Assembly (NCBI GenBank): GCA_012064415.1
Contig: SSNU01000270.1
Location: forward strand, 1 to 64,000
Direction of reading: 5' to 3'
Source of the DNA: Gyrodactylus bullatarudis
Taxonomy: Eukaryota > Platyhelminthes > Monogenea > Gyrodactylidea > Gyrodactylidae
DNA: 64,000 bases
The notes under the pieces were generated by a model. The model was not told the origin of the DNA. It saw only the letters and a program-made list of their open reading frames with translations, and made no database searches. Position numbers and translations under genes: made by a program. Shown one piece after another: positions 36,301 to 45,300 of this stretch. Positions within the stretch are counted from its first letter, which is position 1; each line of letters starts with the position of its first letter.

Positions 36301-39005
36301 ATTATTTTAAATTTTCTAAATCAATAAGATTTAATCAATCGTTTGACTGAACCTTTGAATCAATCTATATATATGAGTTGGTTTCAACAAAATTCATTCC
36401 ACTTCAGAAAAGTAAGAGGTTTCTTAAAAACTAGAATCAAGATAAAAATTATCTAATTATAATCAAGACTAATTTTTTTTTTAACTAATTAATTCTGAAA
36501 TAGAGTCAGGTGGAGAAGTTATTTTGAACAAGGTAGTTTTCTCAATCCTACTCTTCTAAAAGTATATACATTCTTTCGAGTTCCAAGAGCTACCTACTTT
36601 TTGCCTTTTTATAGGAAAATTATTGAATTAAGTTATCAAATTTCTGATGTACAAGTCTCACTTTTCAGTTAATTTTATGATTGGATCGGAACTTTTTGAT
36701 TTTGCAAACACCTCCGGATTGTAAAATTGAGTAAAATTACATAAAAATGTCAATCAAATGCAAGATTAAAGCAATTAAATGGCAAGCACATTCAAATTAT
36801 CAAATATACAGTGAAATACAAGTAATTTTTAGAAATGAATCTTCTTTTTTTGAATGATCCGAGAATAATTGCAAATGAAATAAAACGTGCAATTCTCACT
36901 GAGTTAACTTCTGGTAGTGTATGTGGTGTTGGAATAGTAAAGTTTTGGGTATTCAAGAGGTCGTAAAAATTTAGACCACTAATTTCAGTAAAGCTTTGGA
37001 CATAGTACTAAATGAAAAATTAAATCAGTAAAAATTAATAAATTGGTTAGAGAACAACAAGCGAATATTTGAGTTATAAACGTTATACAGCCCCAGCAAA
37101 CATTACAGAATTGGCAAAATGTGAAAACTCAACAGCAGTTGATAACACAGGGGGTCATGAAAAATTCAAAAAAAGTTAAATGGGAAAACTAAACTGATTC
37201 AGTTGTAAAATTTTGCGCTGATCCCGGATCTTTTCTCAGATCTGAAAAATTCCTTATAATTTCTGAGATAATTGGATTTGGACTGACCAAAGATCGTCTT
37301 TCCACAGAAATAAGGTACTATTAACACTTGTCAATACTAACGTGATCTATTCAAGCTCTTCTCTGATTGGCTCATTTTAATACCTATGCCATAATCATGA
37401 AATTTTTTACTCATGAATCATGAGTCATGATATATGTAATTACAGGTGTTAATAGTAACTTATGACTGTGGAAAAACGATCTTTGGTCAGTCATAACTCG
37501 TGTAAATAAAGGTCTCATACGACATCAAATCATTCATTTTGAAGGCCAAACCAAGAAGATTAACTGTTTCATTTGGATTTATCGGATATTTTTTGGATCG
37601 ATACGTTCCAAAATTTGAATTTGAATTTTTATATTTTCTTGATCTACTTATAATCAAATAACCAGTCAAACTGTAATTAGTGATAAGAGAGAAAGGAAAA
37701 ACTGCTCGATAACCAAAAGAAAACGAAAAGGGTACAGTTACAAATTGATAACTTTCTCAAAAAGCAAAAGTAATTACCAGATGAAGAGATTAATTTTTAA
37801 CCAGTTTTCCAACCTTCCGAAAAAGTTGCAATTTCTAAATGAACCAATGGAAGGTCTCAAATATTTGACGAAACGTTTATCACTCAAATATAAGCTTGTT
37901 TTTATCTAACCTTCCAAATGAGTTTAGAATGAAACAATAATATTCTTGATGAGGTTCGACAATATTATCGTACAAATAGTTTGGTTATTTTTCAAACTAT
38001 ATACAATACTGTACAATGTACACATCTATGTGCATAATATCACGTTAACTAATGATAATATAAATGTATGTTATCCTATTCTTTTATTCATTCCAACTAT
38101 TTGGTAGATTCTCCAAATGAAAATATTTCTCTCAACCTTTATTAATAATTCATCAAATACGATTCAACTGAAATAATAAAAATAATCTTTCATAGATTTC
38201 TGACTTAGATGTTACGCTATTACAATAAATAATTATAAGAGTATGTTACAGTGTAGTAGATAATTATAATTATTATCTATGATGAATACTTTGTATCAAC
38301 TGGAAAAAATGACGAGAATGGGTTATTTTAAACCAACCAAGTTGTTAGTTAAAAAGTTCCAAAATTCACATCAAGTAATAACAGAATTAATTCCTAGAAC
38401 ATACAATTTTTTATACAGAAATCTAAATTAGCCTGTAGTGTATGGTAATCATTCAATCAAAATAAATCCTCACGGATTCTTCTTTATAATATGAGCCAAT
38501 GCAGGTTTATCAAAAAATGAAGTTAATTAATAACTCACTTTAATATTCTCACTGTTGGGTATTGAAGCATCATATCCATCAGAATTTTCCTGATCTGATT
38601 CTATTTTTACACTTTTACAAGTTTTTTTGTCAAATTTATCAGTTATTGACCGATAAGCAGATATAATAACATGAGTTAGAATGCCATCATCATCAACAAT
38701 CTGTTGAACTAGATGACCTGGTGGTACTTCCATTGGAATAGCTGAAGGTGGTCCTCTATTACTGATCATACGAATAGTCGCGGGACCTTCAATTTATTAA
38801 ATTATTTTAAAATATTACCAGAGATGTGTTGGACTCTATCTCCTCTTCCGACTGAAAATGTTTCTCCTGCTTCAACATGAATTAAGACGTAATATTCTTT
38901 AGAATTAGGTGTTTTATTATTTTTGTTATTAACAAAAGTTTCACTAGAAGCATTATTATCTATAGATAGATCTCCACCGTGAGAACTTTCGTTAAAGATT
39001 GACAT
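4514..39005 (-). CDS. FNDC3: FNDC3-family fibronectin type III membrane protein
   Basis: Twenty-two exons chain with compatible phases: 39005-38819, 38786-38539, 33738-33459, 31593-31468, 27838-27669, 27335-27154, 26400-26112, 23796-23678, 23335-22957, 21366-21069, 19623-19356, 18580-18265, 17924-17631, 16336-16103, 13067-12782, 11509-11362, 11307-11126, 11019-10905, 9649-9483, 6325-5777, 5105-4873, 4729-4514. They sum to 5286 nt, or 1761 residues; vertebrate FNDC3A/B have about 1200. Residues 38-110 carry the FNDC3 N-terminal signature (VEAGETFSV, HISGPA, VPPGHLVQQIVDDDG). A low-complexity stretch follows, then nine FN3 modules, each with the characteristic hydrophobic-W strand (FSIKW, LLVAW, FELLW, ISLKW, IFIQW, INITW, IRLKW, VTLEW; the first lacks W). 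Near residues 1725-1748 is a C-terminal transmembrane anchor after RRKSFSD. Vertebrate relatives are ER/Golgi-anchored with roles in adhesion and spermatogenesis. Exon 11 (19356-19623) adds a segment without vertebrate counterpart. The least certain junctions are the donor at 33458 and exon 4. Confidence 0.93.
7374..8361 (-). pseudogene. PLE reverse transcriptase fragment
   Basis: About 330 codons show the PLE-type RT order: VSFDVSSLFTNVPL (motif A region with D), DGVAMGSPIGPLLADLFF (motif B), YTRYLDDTFLVL (catalytic DD in YLDD), then MSLNFLDV and the thumb segment to LPRTTKLIPDL. The YLDD box and MGSPIGPLLAD are diagnostic of Penelope-like RTs, which copy element RNA at a nicked target. The N-terminal part of the protein, the GIY-YIG endonuclease and the tail are missing here: the frame runs straight into the left terminal repeat. 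The visible RT core is uninterrupted, so the copy is fairly young, but it cannot act alone. Confidence 0.9.
8358..8614 (+). pseudogene. PLE ORF C-terminal tail with basic stretch and PIP-like motif
   Basis: This is the plus-strand arm of the inverted dimer. It reads about 85 codons ending KRGRKRKSLSG then QPTLDRYVKRKQ and stop. Diverged copies of the same tail are at 62440-62684, 11700-11870, 14955-15046 and 37700-37772. In the 62.4 kb copy the tail follows the GIY-YIG start (KGVIYLFKCNCGSSYV) across a deletion, so it belongs C-terminal to the endonuclease. The end fits QxxΨxx(Y/F), the core of PCNA-interacting PIP boxes, behind an NLS-like basic run. Function is inferred only. Confidence 0.75.
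8674..8825 (+). promoter_or_regulatory. PLE terminal repeat: CCAAT box, TATA-like run, hammerhead-like core, ORF start
   Basis: In order: AACCAATCAGAGGAT (8672), TATATATA (~8710), CCGGTGTAATAGTCTGATGAG, ACCGGTGAAATATAAGC, then ATGAATAGTTCATTAG at 8801. The block recurs at 11908-12030 and in part at 42716-42798 (minus) and 62700-62768. A CCAAT box 30-40 bp before a TATA-like run suggests an internal promoter, as expected for an element that must rebuild its 5' end. Confidence 0.5.
9070..9250 (+). pseudogene. piggyBac-like transposase C-terminal Cys-rich fragment
   Basis: The frame ending at 9250 reads LINDRKRASPSKREPTG, then ARCHSCPRKSEKRQQTCQIC, then EKCLQRSQYDLFKTCYI and stop. The spacing C-x2-C-P-R-K ... 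T-C-x2-C-x2-C ... C resembles the cysteine-rich domain ending piggyBac-family transposases. Nothing upstream extends it into the DDD catalytic core, so only the 3' end remains. TTAA-bounded piggyBac-type MITEs lie elsewhere in the window, so such a transposase has probably been active in this genome. Another Cys-rich protein cannot be excluded. Confidence 0.55.
9483..27838 (-). CDS. FNDC3: FNDC3 exons 5-19: FN3 module array
   Basis: Fifteen exons from NSKIEDVDVNRKRRDW to QAPAQCK encode FN3 modules 1-8 and the linker into module 9. Typical FN3 features recur: a W in strand B, a GG or NG turn before ITxYRLE-like strand C, an L...YxFRVxAxN strand F, and a following GxGPYS. Several modules are interrupted by introns in mid-domain. 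The exon at 16336-16103 has no in-frame ATG and was found through its splice sites and WDEVTNINGGRIIEYRLE. Introns hold the PLE, hAT, piggyBac, mariner and foldback copies listed separately. Confidence 0.9.
11700..12030 (+). mobile_element. Decayed PLE tail plus terminal repeat
   Basis: KKSTEVDNQID...ILTESK, a one-base frameshift, then KRGVKRKICSGQLQLDSFLK followed by KRQ and stop at 11869. Next come CCAATCAGAGGAT, TATAAATATC and the hammerhead-like block AGTCTGATGAGAACCGGTGA (~11970), then CACTCGTCTTC as in the 8.8 kb copy. Despite decay, the C-terminal Q-x-x-L-x-x-F-L motif is intact. Confidence 0.75.
12072..12262. repeat. Foldback with GTTTCGAC-type loop
   Basis: The arms TATTAAAACTTAGATCAGTA and its near reverse complement at ~12215-12240 enclose GTCATCCAAACGTTTCGACC. 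A second copy is at 30165-30290 and a remnant at 10017-10060. On the minus strand the loop reads GTGAagacaaTCAC..CGAAACG, a small hairpin before a CGAAAC box like the right half of a hammerhead core. No CTGANGA box is present. Confidence 0.55.
13236..13270 (+). ncRNA. Hammerhead 3' half from a SINE remnant
   Basis: GTCTAAATGAGGACGAAACG followed by CGCATTCATG. This matches the right half of the SINE hammerhead at 60972-61015: stem II GTC/GAC, GAAAC, short stem III CGC/GCA and TTCATG. The CTGANGA half is absent, so it cannot cleave by itself. It shows that the family is dispersed. Confidence 0.6.
13755..13830. repeat. Dispersed ~70-bp repeat
   Basis: GCTGAAAAAACACCAAAACT CTCC... with AGCAACAGTG...GAGAAA recurs at 20232-20300 (same orientation) and inverted at 26540-26600. 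There is no coding potential and the class is unknown. Confidence 0.5.
13986..14700. repeat. Foldback element (~715 bp, long inverted arms)
   Basis: The left arm ATTCTAAAGTTGGTTGATAC...ATCGAGAATTCG and the right arm are reverse complements over ~180 bp, with a poorly conserved middle. The motif TATAATTTTTACAAAAGTCT near the terminus is shared with the foldbacks at 41971-42480 and 45219-45707 and with fragments at 21710, 49730 and 50405. No ORF that makes sense is present. Confidence 0.8.
14955..15046 (+). pseudogene. PLE C-terminal tail remnant
   Basis: GKKSAPALTKKDRKRKSLSG followed by QPTMDKY, then the copy is broken. It is closest to the 8.5 kb copy (GRKRKSLSGQPTLDRY). Confidence 0.65.
15254..15493. 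mobile_element. hAT-type MITE with 8-bp target duplication
   Basis: The 240-bp element starts TAAGGCGGTAAAAATGC and ends TTTTTTACCGCCCTA. It is flanked on both sides by CTTATCTC (246-253 and 494-501 within 15.2-15.5 kb). TAGGG-like termini and an 8-bp duplication are hAT hallmarks. The interior is rich in GCTATTTTT. Related copies start at 40661, 42853 (end fragment) and 20828. No transposase is present. Confidence 0.85.
16382..16802. mobile_element. piggyBac-type MITE, second copy
   Basis: Left end TTAACCCTTCATGTCCCATT. The decayed right end TTTGGGACATGAAAGGTCAA has lost the perfect TTAA. The interior matches 3593-4095 in reverse orientation. Confidence 0.7.
16895..17160 (-). mobile_element. 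LINE 3'-end fragment
   Basis: The minus-strand reading ends with IMSHIRSKLDYT, the conserved C-terminus of the window's first LINE family (compare IMNHLRSKIDYTKTLLYPDL at 54.8 kb). The rest is frameshifted. It lies in an FNDC3 intron. Confidence 0.7.
19828..20120. mobile_element. piggyBac-type MITE, variant family (partial)
   Basis: Left end TTAACCCTTTAAATCCCAGA. A similar terminus, TTAACCCTTGAAGTCCCAGA, is at 62113. Both begin TTAA-CCCTT like the 3.6 kb element, but the interiors differ and a matching right end was not found. Confidence 0.5.
20828..20998. mobile_element. hAT-type MITE relative
   Basis: TAGAGCTGCAAAAATGCCAT on the left and TTTTTTGCCCTA on the right give imperfect terminal repeats of the TAGGGC(G/T)G type. 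No duplication is visible. Confidence 0.45.
21613..21680 (+). ncRNA. Degraded hammerhead-like segment
   Basis: CTGAGAATGGCAC, a loop TTTACTATCTCACT, then GTACCGAAACG and AGAGGCTTTGG. The same layout occurs at 44706-44765, where the stem is intact. Here the CTGANGA box lacks a base and stem II is broken. Confidence 0.4.
23911..24440 (+). mobile_element. Repeat family with SEEEY ORF start (copy 1, inverted junction)
   Basis: LTSEEEYNMYSKYC is encoded twice in tandem (23941 and 24155). The first copy is cut short by an inverted piece of the family's 3' part (ATTTTGAACCAAGTAATTC). The second runs into an Asn/Tyr/Ser-rich ORF ending SLRNT, then a 5-bp deletion relative to the 31.8 kb copy breaks the frame. 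CTGATTGGTTTAATGTTTTG lies before it, as at 43975. Tandem and inverted joins resemble PLE debris, but no RT was seen, so the class is unknown. Confidence 0.5.
25415..25843 (+). mobile_element. Internally deleted mariner element
   Basis: The terminal inverted repeats TTAGGTTGAGCGAAAATTAA and ...TTTTCGCTCAACCTAA are each flanked by TA, the mariner target duplication. Total length is 429 bp against about 1.3 kb for a full mariner. It is non-autonomous and sits in an FNDC3 intron. Confidence 0.93.
25543..25764 (+). pseudogene. mariner transposase C-terminal fragment
   Basis: HPPYSPDLAPSDYHHFRSLK holds the mariner D34D region (third catalytic D in SPDLAPSDYH), followed by ALDDFF-like LDDFFGSKSEEFY and LPIRWQKCLNSSGNYF, then stop. 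The first ~270 residues are deleted. It would have come from an autonomous relative moving by TA-targeted cut and paste. Confidence 0.92.
28000..31400. other. FNDC3 intron, mostly unique AT-rich sequence
   Basis: Apart from the palindrome at 30821-30988, a foldback remnant at 30165-30290 and the piggyBac MITE remnant at 31190, I recognise nothing. Short minus-strand ORFs here lack domains and splice signals. Confidence 0.5.
30821..30988. repeat. Near-perfect palindrome (~70-bp arms)
   Basis: GAAAAGAAGAGGATGC...ATCATTTTCTAAACTTAGA is followed by a ~25-nt loop and its reverse complement, ending GCATCCTCTTCTTTTTC. Arms are more than 90% identical by eye. No target duplication was detected. It is a hairpin-forming MITE or a recent inverted duplication. 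Confidence 0.85.
31190..31433. mobile_element. piggyBac-type MITE, truncated copy
   Basis: The right half is related to 3593-4095. It ends AATAATTTGGGACATGAAGG and the TTAA is lost. Confidence 0.6.
31468..33738 (-). CDS. FNDC3: FNDC3 exons 3-4: low-complexity linker
   Basis: Exon 3 (33738-33459) encodes an Asn/Ser/Tyr/Pro-rich segment (YVGYPSYMYSSENF) in the place where vertebrate FNDC3 has its Pro/Tyr-rich region. Exon 4 (31593-31468) is a hydrophilic Lys-rich 42-codon exon between acceptor TTCTTTTAG and donor GTAAGA. I chose donor G|GTTTAT at 33458 because it alone gives phase 1, which both exon 4 and exon 5 require. The alternative GTAGGT four bases further into the gene breaks the frame. 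Exon 4 rests on splice sites and phase only, not on sequence similarity. Confidence 0.65.
31800..32300 (+). mobile_element. Repeat family with SEEEY ORF start (copy 2)
   Basis: FVSPNYFYHSNYSD, a stop, then YNPCSLRNTTPFSPLSFSTD continuing RPMQARRQHSQVASEQRN and SMPNSSLRNYLVQNYD, matching the 24.2 kb copy. About 45 bp after this reading frame closes, a new start MSLSNEEYETFG appears at 32241. An ORF end joined to an ORF start again suggests tandem element units. Confidence 0.5.
32411..32860. repeat. Foldback element, diverged copy of the 45.2 kb family
   Basis: CTAGCTAATATGAAG, TTTTCATCAAGAAA and GATCATGAGGCCCGC match the left arm at 45219. The region 32780-32855 is a weak inverse. A similar partial copy starts at 25066. 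Confidence 0.5.
33800..37270. other. FNDC3 intron, no supported gene
   Basis: This AT-rich sequence holds scattered small ORFs (for example 34310-34561 plus) without recognisable domains or splice chains. Confidence 0.5.
37281..37492. mobile_element. MITE with ~50-bp terminal inverted repeats
   Basis: GACTGACCAAAGATCG at the left and CGATCTTTGGTCAGTC at the right. The similarity extends inward through TTTCCACAG and TATTAACACTTG. The superfamily is not assigned because no clear duplication is visible. Confidence 0.8.
37690..37965 (+). mobile_element. PLE remnant: tail, terminal repeat and ORF start (subfamily II)
   Basis: The tail PKKTKRVQLQIDNFLKKQK and stop (37772) is followed by AACCAATGGAAGG, an AAATATAAGC segment and CTAACCTTCC, then the ORF start MSLE, stop, NNNILDEVRQYYR. 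The same order, TAACCTTCC then ATG, occurs at 61181-61345 (minus) and 61430-61530 (plus), and the start ILDEVRQYYRSKQL at 56602. Confidence 0.65.
38539..39005 (-). CDS. FNDC3: FNDC3 exons 1-2: start and N-terminal signature, 32-bp intron
   Basis: Exon 1 (39005-38819) begins at ATG 39005 and ends HISG with donor GTAATA. Exon 2 (38786-38539) continues PATIRMISNRGPPSA. The intron between them, 38787-38818, is only 32 bp yet has GT...AG ends and restores the exact FNDC3 motif (GPA...PPGHLVQQIVDDDG). This confirms both the family and the splice. Exon 2 ends with the strong donor GTGAGT at phase 0. The first ~35 residues are Ser/Asn-rich and not conserved. Confidence 0.92.
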
Positions 39006-39338
39006 TGATCGATAATAAAAATTAGTATTTGAAAAAATTCATATTATCGTCTGCCAAAAGAGACTAATTCTGATATGATAAAACAAAATTGACGTTTGGT
39101 TTAATAGACTTTTAATTAAAGTTATCGCGAATGTTCAAATCAAATTATGATTTGAAAAACAGTTTTTCAAAAACTGAGAACCGTTCTCTGAGAACGGTTT
39201 GAGTAATCTTTATCTGATAAAGGCTGAACAAATGATAAAAGTTTAACTTGAAAGAAGTGATATATAATCAAGGATAATGATTTATTTTAGATATCAAATT
39301 GAAGTATTCAACAAAATCTAGTATCAGGCACTTATTTG

Positions 39339-42300
39339 TCAAATTTTATGCTTGATTTTCTCGAAAAACTTAACTAATTGGTTCAGATGCTGTTTATCTT
39401 GATATAAATTAAGGTTTTTTAATGTAGCCAAGATAAACTCTGGGTTTGTGTTTTTGAGCTCCTCGTCGATTTCCGGTTTTGTCTCAGCTGATTCAATAAT
39501 TGTATGAATTTCTGATTCTTGAGAAATATATTTACTAAGGCTCGATTGGTTTAATCTGATGTAGTTATGGATTTGATTGATGATTGTAATTTCAAAATCT
39601 AACTTGTTCAGCAGCTTATTTGTGAATATTTTTGTCTCCTCAATTCGATTTTTCAGACAGAAATTTATAGCAATGTCTTGGAATAGATAAGAGTCTTCCA
39701 AATTCCATTTCTTAGAAATGTAGATAATCTCTTCAAATTCTCTCTCAAGGTTTAGTTCCTCCTGCAAGAAAAGAATTCATTCCCAGTTACAAATGCAATC
39801 GAGTAAAATGCACACCTACCTTAAATTCATCAACCTCAGAGAGATATTTAACACAACTTCGGAGGAATTTCTTTTGATTTAAGATGAAAAATTCGTTTTT
39901 CTCGTAACTTCCCATTTTCCAAAGGGGACTGAAATTCTTCCTGAGACATGAAATGTTCTATAGAAGCAAAAAATTAAATATTTCAGCCGTTTCACTGATA
40001 ATAAAAGAATAAATTATCATCCCAACTTACAGACCAACTAAATAAGACAAACAAATTGACTGGTATTGAATCGATGCTAAAATCCAAGAGGAAGCTTATG
40101 ACAAAGAAAATTTGATAGAATGATTCGAAAGATTCACGAATTATTGAGGAATTAAATTGATTTGTAGATATCTCAGCGAGAGTCTTTTTATTATTCACTG
40201 GCATAAATAGTTCATAGAGACGATCCTCATCAGATATTGGTGAAGAATCATTCCAAAATTGTTCAATTGAGTGAATTGGGTTAAAATCATAGTAATCAAA
40301 GGACTGAAACATAAAAGAAACCAATTATACTTATAAAAAAGTTTAAAATGGATCTGAGATTTAATCTGTGGCCATATCGGCAGATTTCCATTAACTTATA
40401 TTTACTTTCGGTATTACTTTTAAGTTGAGCTTCCGAAACCGAGCAGAAATTTAAATTGGCATTTTTAAATTTCTCTTTGTAGCGAAAAAATTGCAAAAAT
40501 GGGTTTTGCTATACACAGATTTTTGCGTCATTACTTGAAAGTAGGCATAATATCGTTCAAGCTAAAAATTTAGTTTCGGTTAACTTTTAGACCGTTCAAA
40601 AGATTTTAATTTGTAGAGCACAACCGTACAATAAACTGCATACCTTAGATTTGAAATAACTAGGGCGGTCAAAATGCTATTCTTGCTAATTTTGATATGT
40701 TGCTAGAATTTTCATAAGAACTATGAAATTAACATTCTTGAGCATTAATTATATTTCCTCACGAAAATAATTTTGCTATTTTTTTGCTATTCAAAATCGA
40801 ACGCTATTTTTCCACTAATTAATTGCTATTTTTTGCTATTTATTCAGGCTAAGCCCTTGTTAGATAAATGGTAACATGAGAAAAAATCTTATTTTTCTTG
40901 ATTACTATCAACTCTTAATTTGAATCAAGCTGTTTCTAAAGCGTCTCAATCTTGTAGGGCCTGTTCTGAAGGTTTTTGATTGGTCAAAGAAAAATTTTAA
41001 GCTTGGGATATTATTTAAACCTCATTCGTTCCATAATTAAATGTCTGATCACACGTTTAGACGCAATGATCCGCCTAACCCAAACGAAAAATTAGTTTTT
41101 TATAAATTACTTACAAGTAGTATTTTTTTCATATGCAATTGTGAAGACATTTTCTTGATTATAATTTCTCTTTTTTCCTCAAAAGGAACGGGGCTTGCTT
41201 TACCCTCAAAGCAAACAATTCGTCAATCCCTAATTAGGAAGTCCGTTTTATGACTACAGGGAGGATAAATTCATAGCCAGATTGGTTTATTTTATAAATA
41301 ATCTAAAACCTATTTTGATATCGAGAGAAATCAAAAATTTGATCCAAAATAATTAAATTAGTCAGAATAGTAAAATTATTTCGGAATTTAATGACTCACT
41401 TTGATTATGTCAAAGAAAAGATTTTTGAATGATTGGAAAACGATACTTTTTGTCTCCAGGCTGGATTCCTGGTAAAATAAATAATTTGAAAAGAGTACTC
41501 AGAATTTCAGCTAGAAGAGATTTATCTTTTTGAGGATGCCTGAAAATATTTTTTGGATGCAAATTAATAATATTGCTCGATTCTGTTTGGCCTACAAATA
41601 TTCGAATACTATTGGTCTAAATGGAATGAATTTTGAGGTAGTATTTCATAATTATTTTAACGAAATTATTAATAATTCCAAGTTCATGGTTCAATTGATA
41701 GATAAATCTTACAGTATATTCTCTGGGATTATCATGGTCCATAATGTCGATCAGATCAAATTGGACAATGTGTACAAGATATTCTTGCCATAAAATAGCC
41801 ATGAGACCAATCTTGACCTTTGTATTTGGTATACTAATTGATGTGAGGTAATCGTAAAAGCTTCTTAATCCATCAACTGTTTGCTGATGGCTCTGAAAGA
41901 AAAAAAGATTGATACAAATTAGATATATTTTACTCAAAACAATTTTCTGGGCGATTTGCTAACATACAGGTATTCTCGATGAATTTGGGAATTCATGATT
42001 TTTACAAAAATCTCATTTTTTCATCAAGGTATCGAAATTTTTGAAAAATTTTTTTTGAAAAAACCCGTCATTTTGAAATGATCTTGGATCACCCTATTTT
42101 AACATTTTCCAAGCAGTAAAAATGATCGAAAAATAGGAAGAGGACTTTCGCACGTAAATAGTGTATTTTTTCAAAAAAATGAATAAGAGTAAATATATTC
42201 TTTGTCTAATGATGATCCTGAAAAATAACGTTTGATTCCTCTCAGACCTTGAAATCAACAAAAATTTTCAACTCAAAGTTTAAAAAAATTATAAAATCGC

Positions 42301-45300
42301 GCCATCTCGAATTTTAAAATTTCTCTAAAATTTTCCAAAAAAAACTTTTTTCCAAATTTTTTTTTCTCAATTCAGTAAAAGTGTACATTTTGAATCAGTT
42401 ACGAAAAAATTTTTCAAAAATTTCGATACCTTGATGAAAAAATGAGATTTTTGTAAAAATTCAAATTCATCGAGAATAGCTTTATAAGAAAATTGAATTT
42501 CATGATTTTAATTTCTGTTCAATTTTGTTATTTCACTATGCCTACAAAAAAATTTAGGGAAAATGGGGAATGCACGACTATGCATGGGATTGCAGACGAA
42601 TTTTCAGTTATTTTAGATCTCACACATCATTGTTATCAAAATTATATGTGGAAATTTCACGGAAAACTTTGATTTATAAAAAGCTCAAAATTCGTTTCAT
42701 CTCTAATATTTAGTGATAAAGCTTTTATTCACCGGATCTCGTCAAACTATTACACCGGCTTGATATTTATAGTAAAAATAAATAAAATTTACAAGTTTCT
42801 CTGATTGGTAAGAATTTTATTTAATAATATTAATATCTAACAGCAATAATAATTAGGGCGGTAAAAGTTCGCAAAATCTTAAATTTCAATAAGTTTATCT
42901 ATCTATCTAAGTTTTTGTATCCGAATTCAAAATTAAATCATTTTTAAGAAAATTTTACGTGTTTTATAAAAGTTCTTTACACATCTACTACAGCCTATCA
43001 AATAATTATCTTGTCCAGGACTTGTTTCATATTTTGAATATTCACCTCTCAGCGAATCCAATTATGGGCGGATTGTGTAAATAGCCAGAGATAAAAACAA
43101 GAATGTGATTGACCTTATACCTGAGTTTTTGATGAATTCACTTACGGATGATTCGAGTAAGTTGTTAAGATTCTGACATATTTCCCATGAGCAACAGGTG
43201 AGAATATTATCCATGTAAAGTGTGAAAGGAAGCATTTTGTAGAGGACTTTGAATATTTCTGAAAATTAAAAAATAAATTAGACTATATTTTTAATCGTAA
43301 AAGCCTCAAAAAAATAATTTCTAATGATTCTAATGATCACTATTAGAGCACTGCTTTTCTTCTGAAGGATTTTTTAACTCACAGTAGTGTGTTAAACTCT
43401 TGTAGATAAACCTGAATTGTTGATTCCGAGTCAGATTAAGAAGACAGAAATATTCGTATAACAAGAAATAGAATTGGTACAGTTGACATGGCACAACATT
43501 TAGAATTTTTTATTTGAAATGTATCTACTAACAACGTGAATTATCTAAGATTTTGGAATCTGTAGAAATTAAACTAAATCTAATATTAGGATTGTACTTT
43601 CCCGGACACCTTTCCGGAGGGTAGAGGGAGAATATACCTATTTGTATATCGCATATACCGGGCAGGGTAGAACAAATATGTTCAGTGAACATTGTCTGAA
43701 CACAATGTAACACAATAACAATCATAACTCCAGTTCCTAAGCAGGTATTTAAGAAATTTAAAATATGATTCCGACTCAAATTTTAATTTCTACAAGATGG
43801 TCAAGGTTTGAAATAATTTATAAAAATTGTGATTTGAATTATTTTATTGCAGTCTCTTGAACAAGGTTGATCAATGTGTTTTGCAACGGACTGTATAATA
43901 AATAAGATGAGTAAATACAACAGATGGTTTTTTTTCGAAAAGCGAATGAAGGGAAAGTATAGTCCTACCAATCTGATTGGTTTATTGTTATGATTGGTCA
44001 CACAAGGTAAATTTAGTCTATCCCAATGAAATACCACAAGGTTCAACTTTTTTCGGGTAGATTAAATACTGACTTTAATTGAATCATTGTAGCTATTATA
44101 GCCTAAAATGTAGTTTTATTTTAGAATAATATCTTAGAATAGAACTTGTATTGAACTCATTTTCAAGTAGAAAGGAGCCATCAGCTATAGAGCTCCTTTT
44201 ATCAGGAGATAACTGAATTATGAGCTGTGTGGGAGTAAACTAACCAATTTGTTTTGTAGAAAACTCCTCGTCTACGATCACGTCTTTGCAAATTTTTGAA
44301 TAAAGCTGAATAAGAGACTGAGCATTAATGTTATTGAGGACAATCCATCTGGCCAATACTTCTTGGATTATTTCTACAATGATAAAGTAATTTACAAGAA
44401 AGTTATCGCTTCTATGCAGTTGATTGGATACATAATACCTCGAGATAGAAATACCTTTTTAAAATTTTTTTTAACCAATGATATTTGAGAAAAGTGATAA
44501 ATTAAAATATAAAAGCTCATGAAGAAGAACAGAACAGGCTCTGGAAATAGGTACAAATGATATTATCAAGGACAATTTTGGTGAAATCGAAAAAGGGAAA
44601 AATTGGAGCATTTAGTTTTGAACGGTTTTTCAGATTTGGACCTATAGGAATTGTTAGGTTTTTAGATAAAATTGAAGATAGATCAATTTACAAGCTTCTC
44701 ATCAACTGAATAAGGTACTTGACTATCTCAGTACCGAAACGTCTGGAAGAGGCTTTGAAAAAAGGTAAATTAAATTCCAATTAAGTCTATTTTTACTAAT
44801 ATTTATTGAAGAACAGAATAAAATTGACTGAGAATTTCTAAAAACTTGGGCAGTCTCATGAAAATTAATAAGGGTCAGAAAAAGGTAGACTTTTCAAGCT
44901 TATCAAAATTATGATAATAAAAAGACTAACTTCTTCCATTAAGAATCAAGAGTTTGAGATTGACTTTTGACTTGAAATAGTTTTTAGCGATGAAGCCGCT
45001 GACGTTATCATGAGTTAGATTCTTTTCTTTGTCGTAAAACCCTTTAGAATGATGATAAATAAAAGCGTAAAAAGTTGTAAGAATCATTGTTAAATGTAAA
45101 CGATTATCCAATAGAGTTTGGATTGCTTTTAGTTCCTCGGTATTGAAAACTTGCAGTAATTCTGGATTTTCATCCTAAAAATAAGAGTTGAAAAATTTTT
45201 GACGATCCAAAAGTACACCTAGTTAATATGAAGATGAGAATTTATGATTTTTACAAAATTCTTAATTTTTTCATCAAGAAATCTAATTTGATCAAGATTT

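Noticed and set aside
43528..43779. Cys-rich minus-strand ORF (83 aa)
   Set aside because: It lies in a RAB3GAP2 intron whose flanking exons already join in phase; no signal peptide pattern or repeat of the ORF was found.
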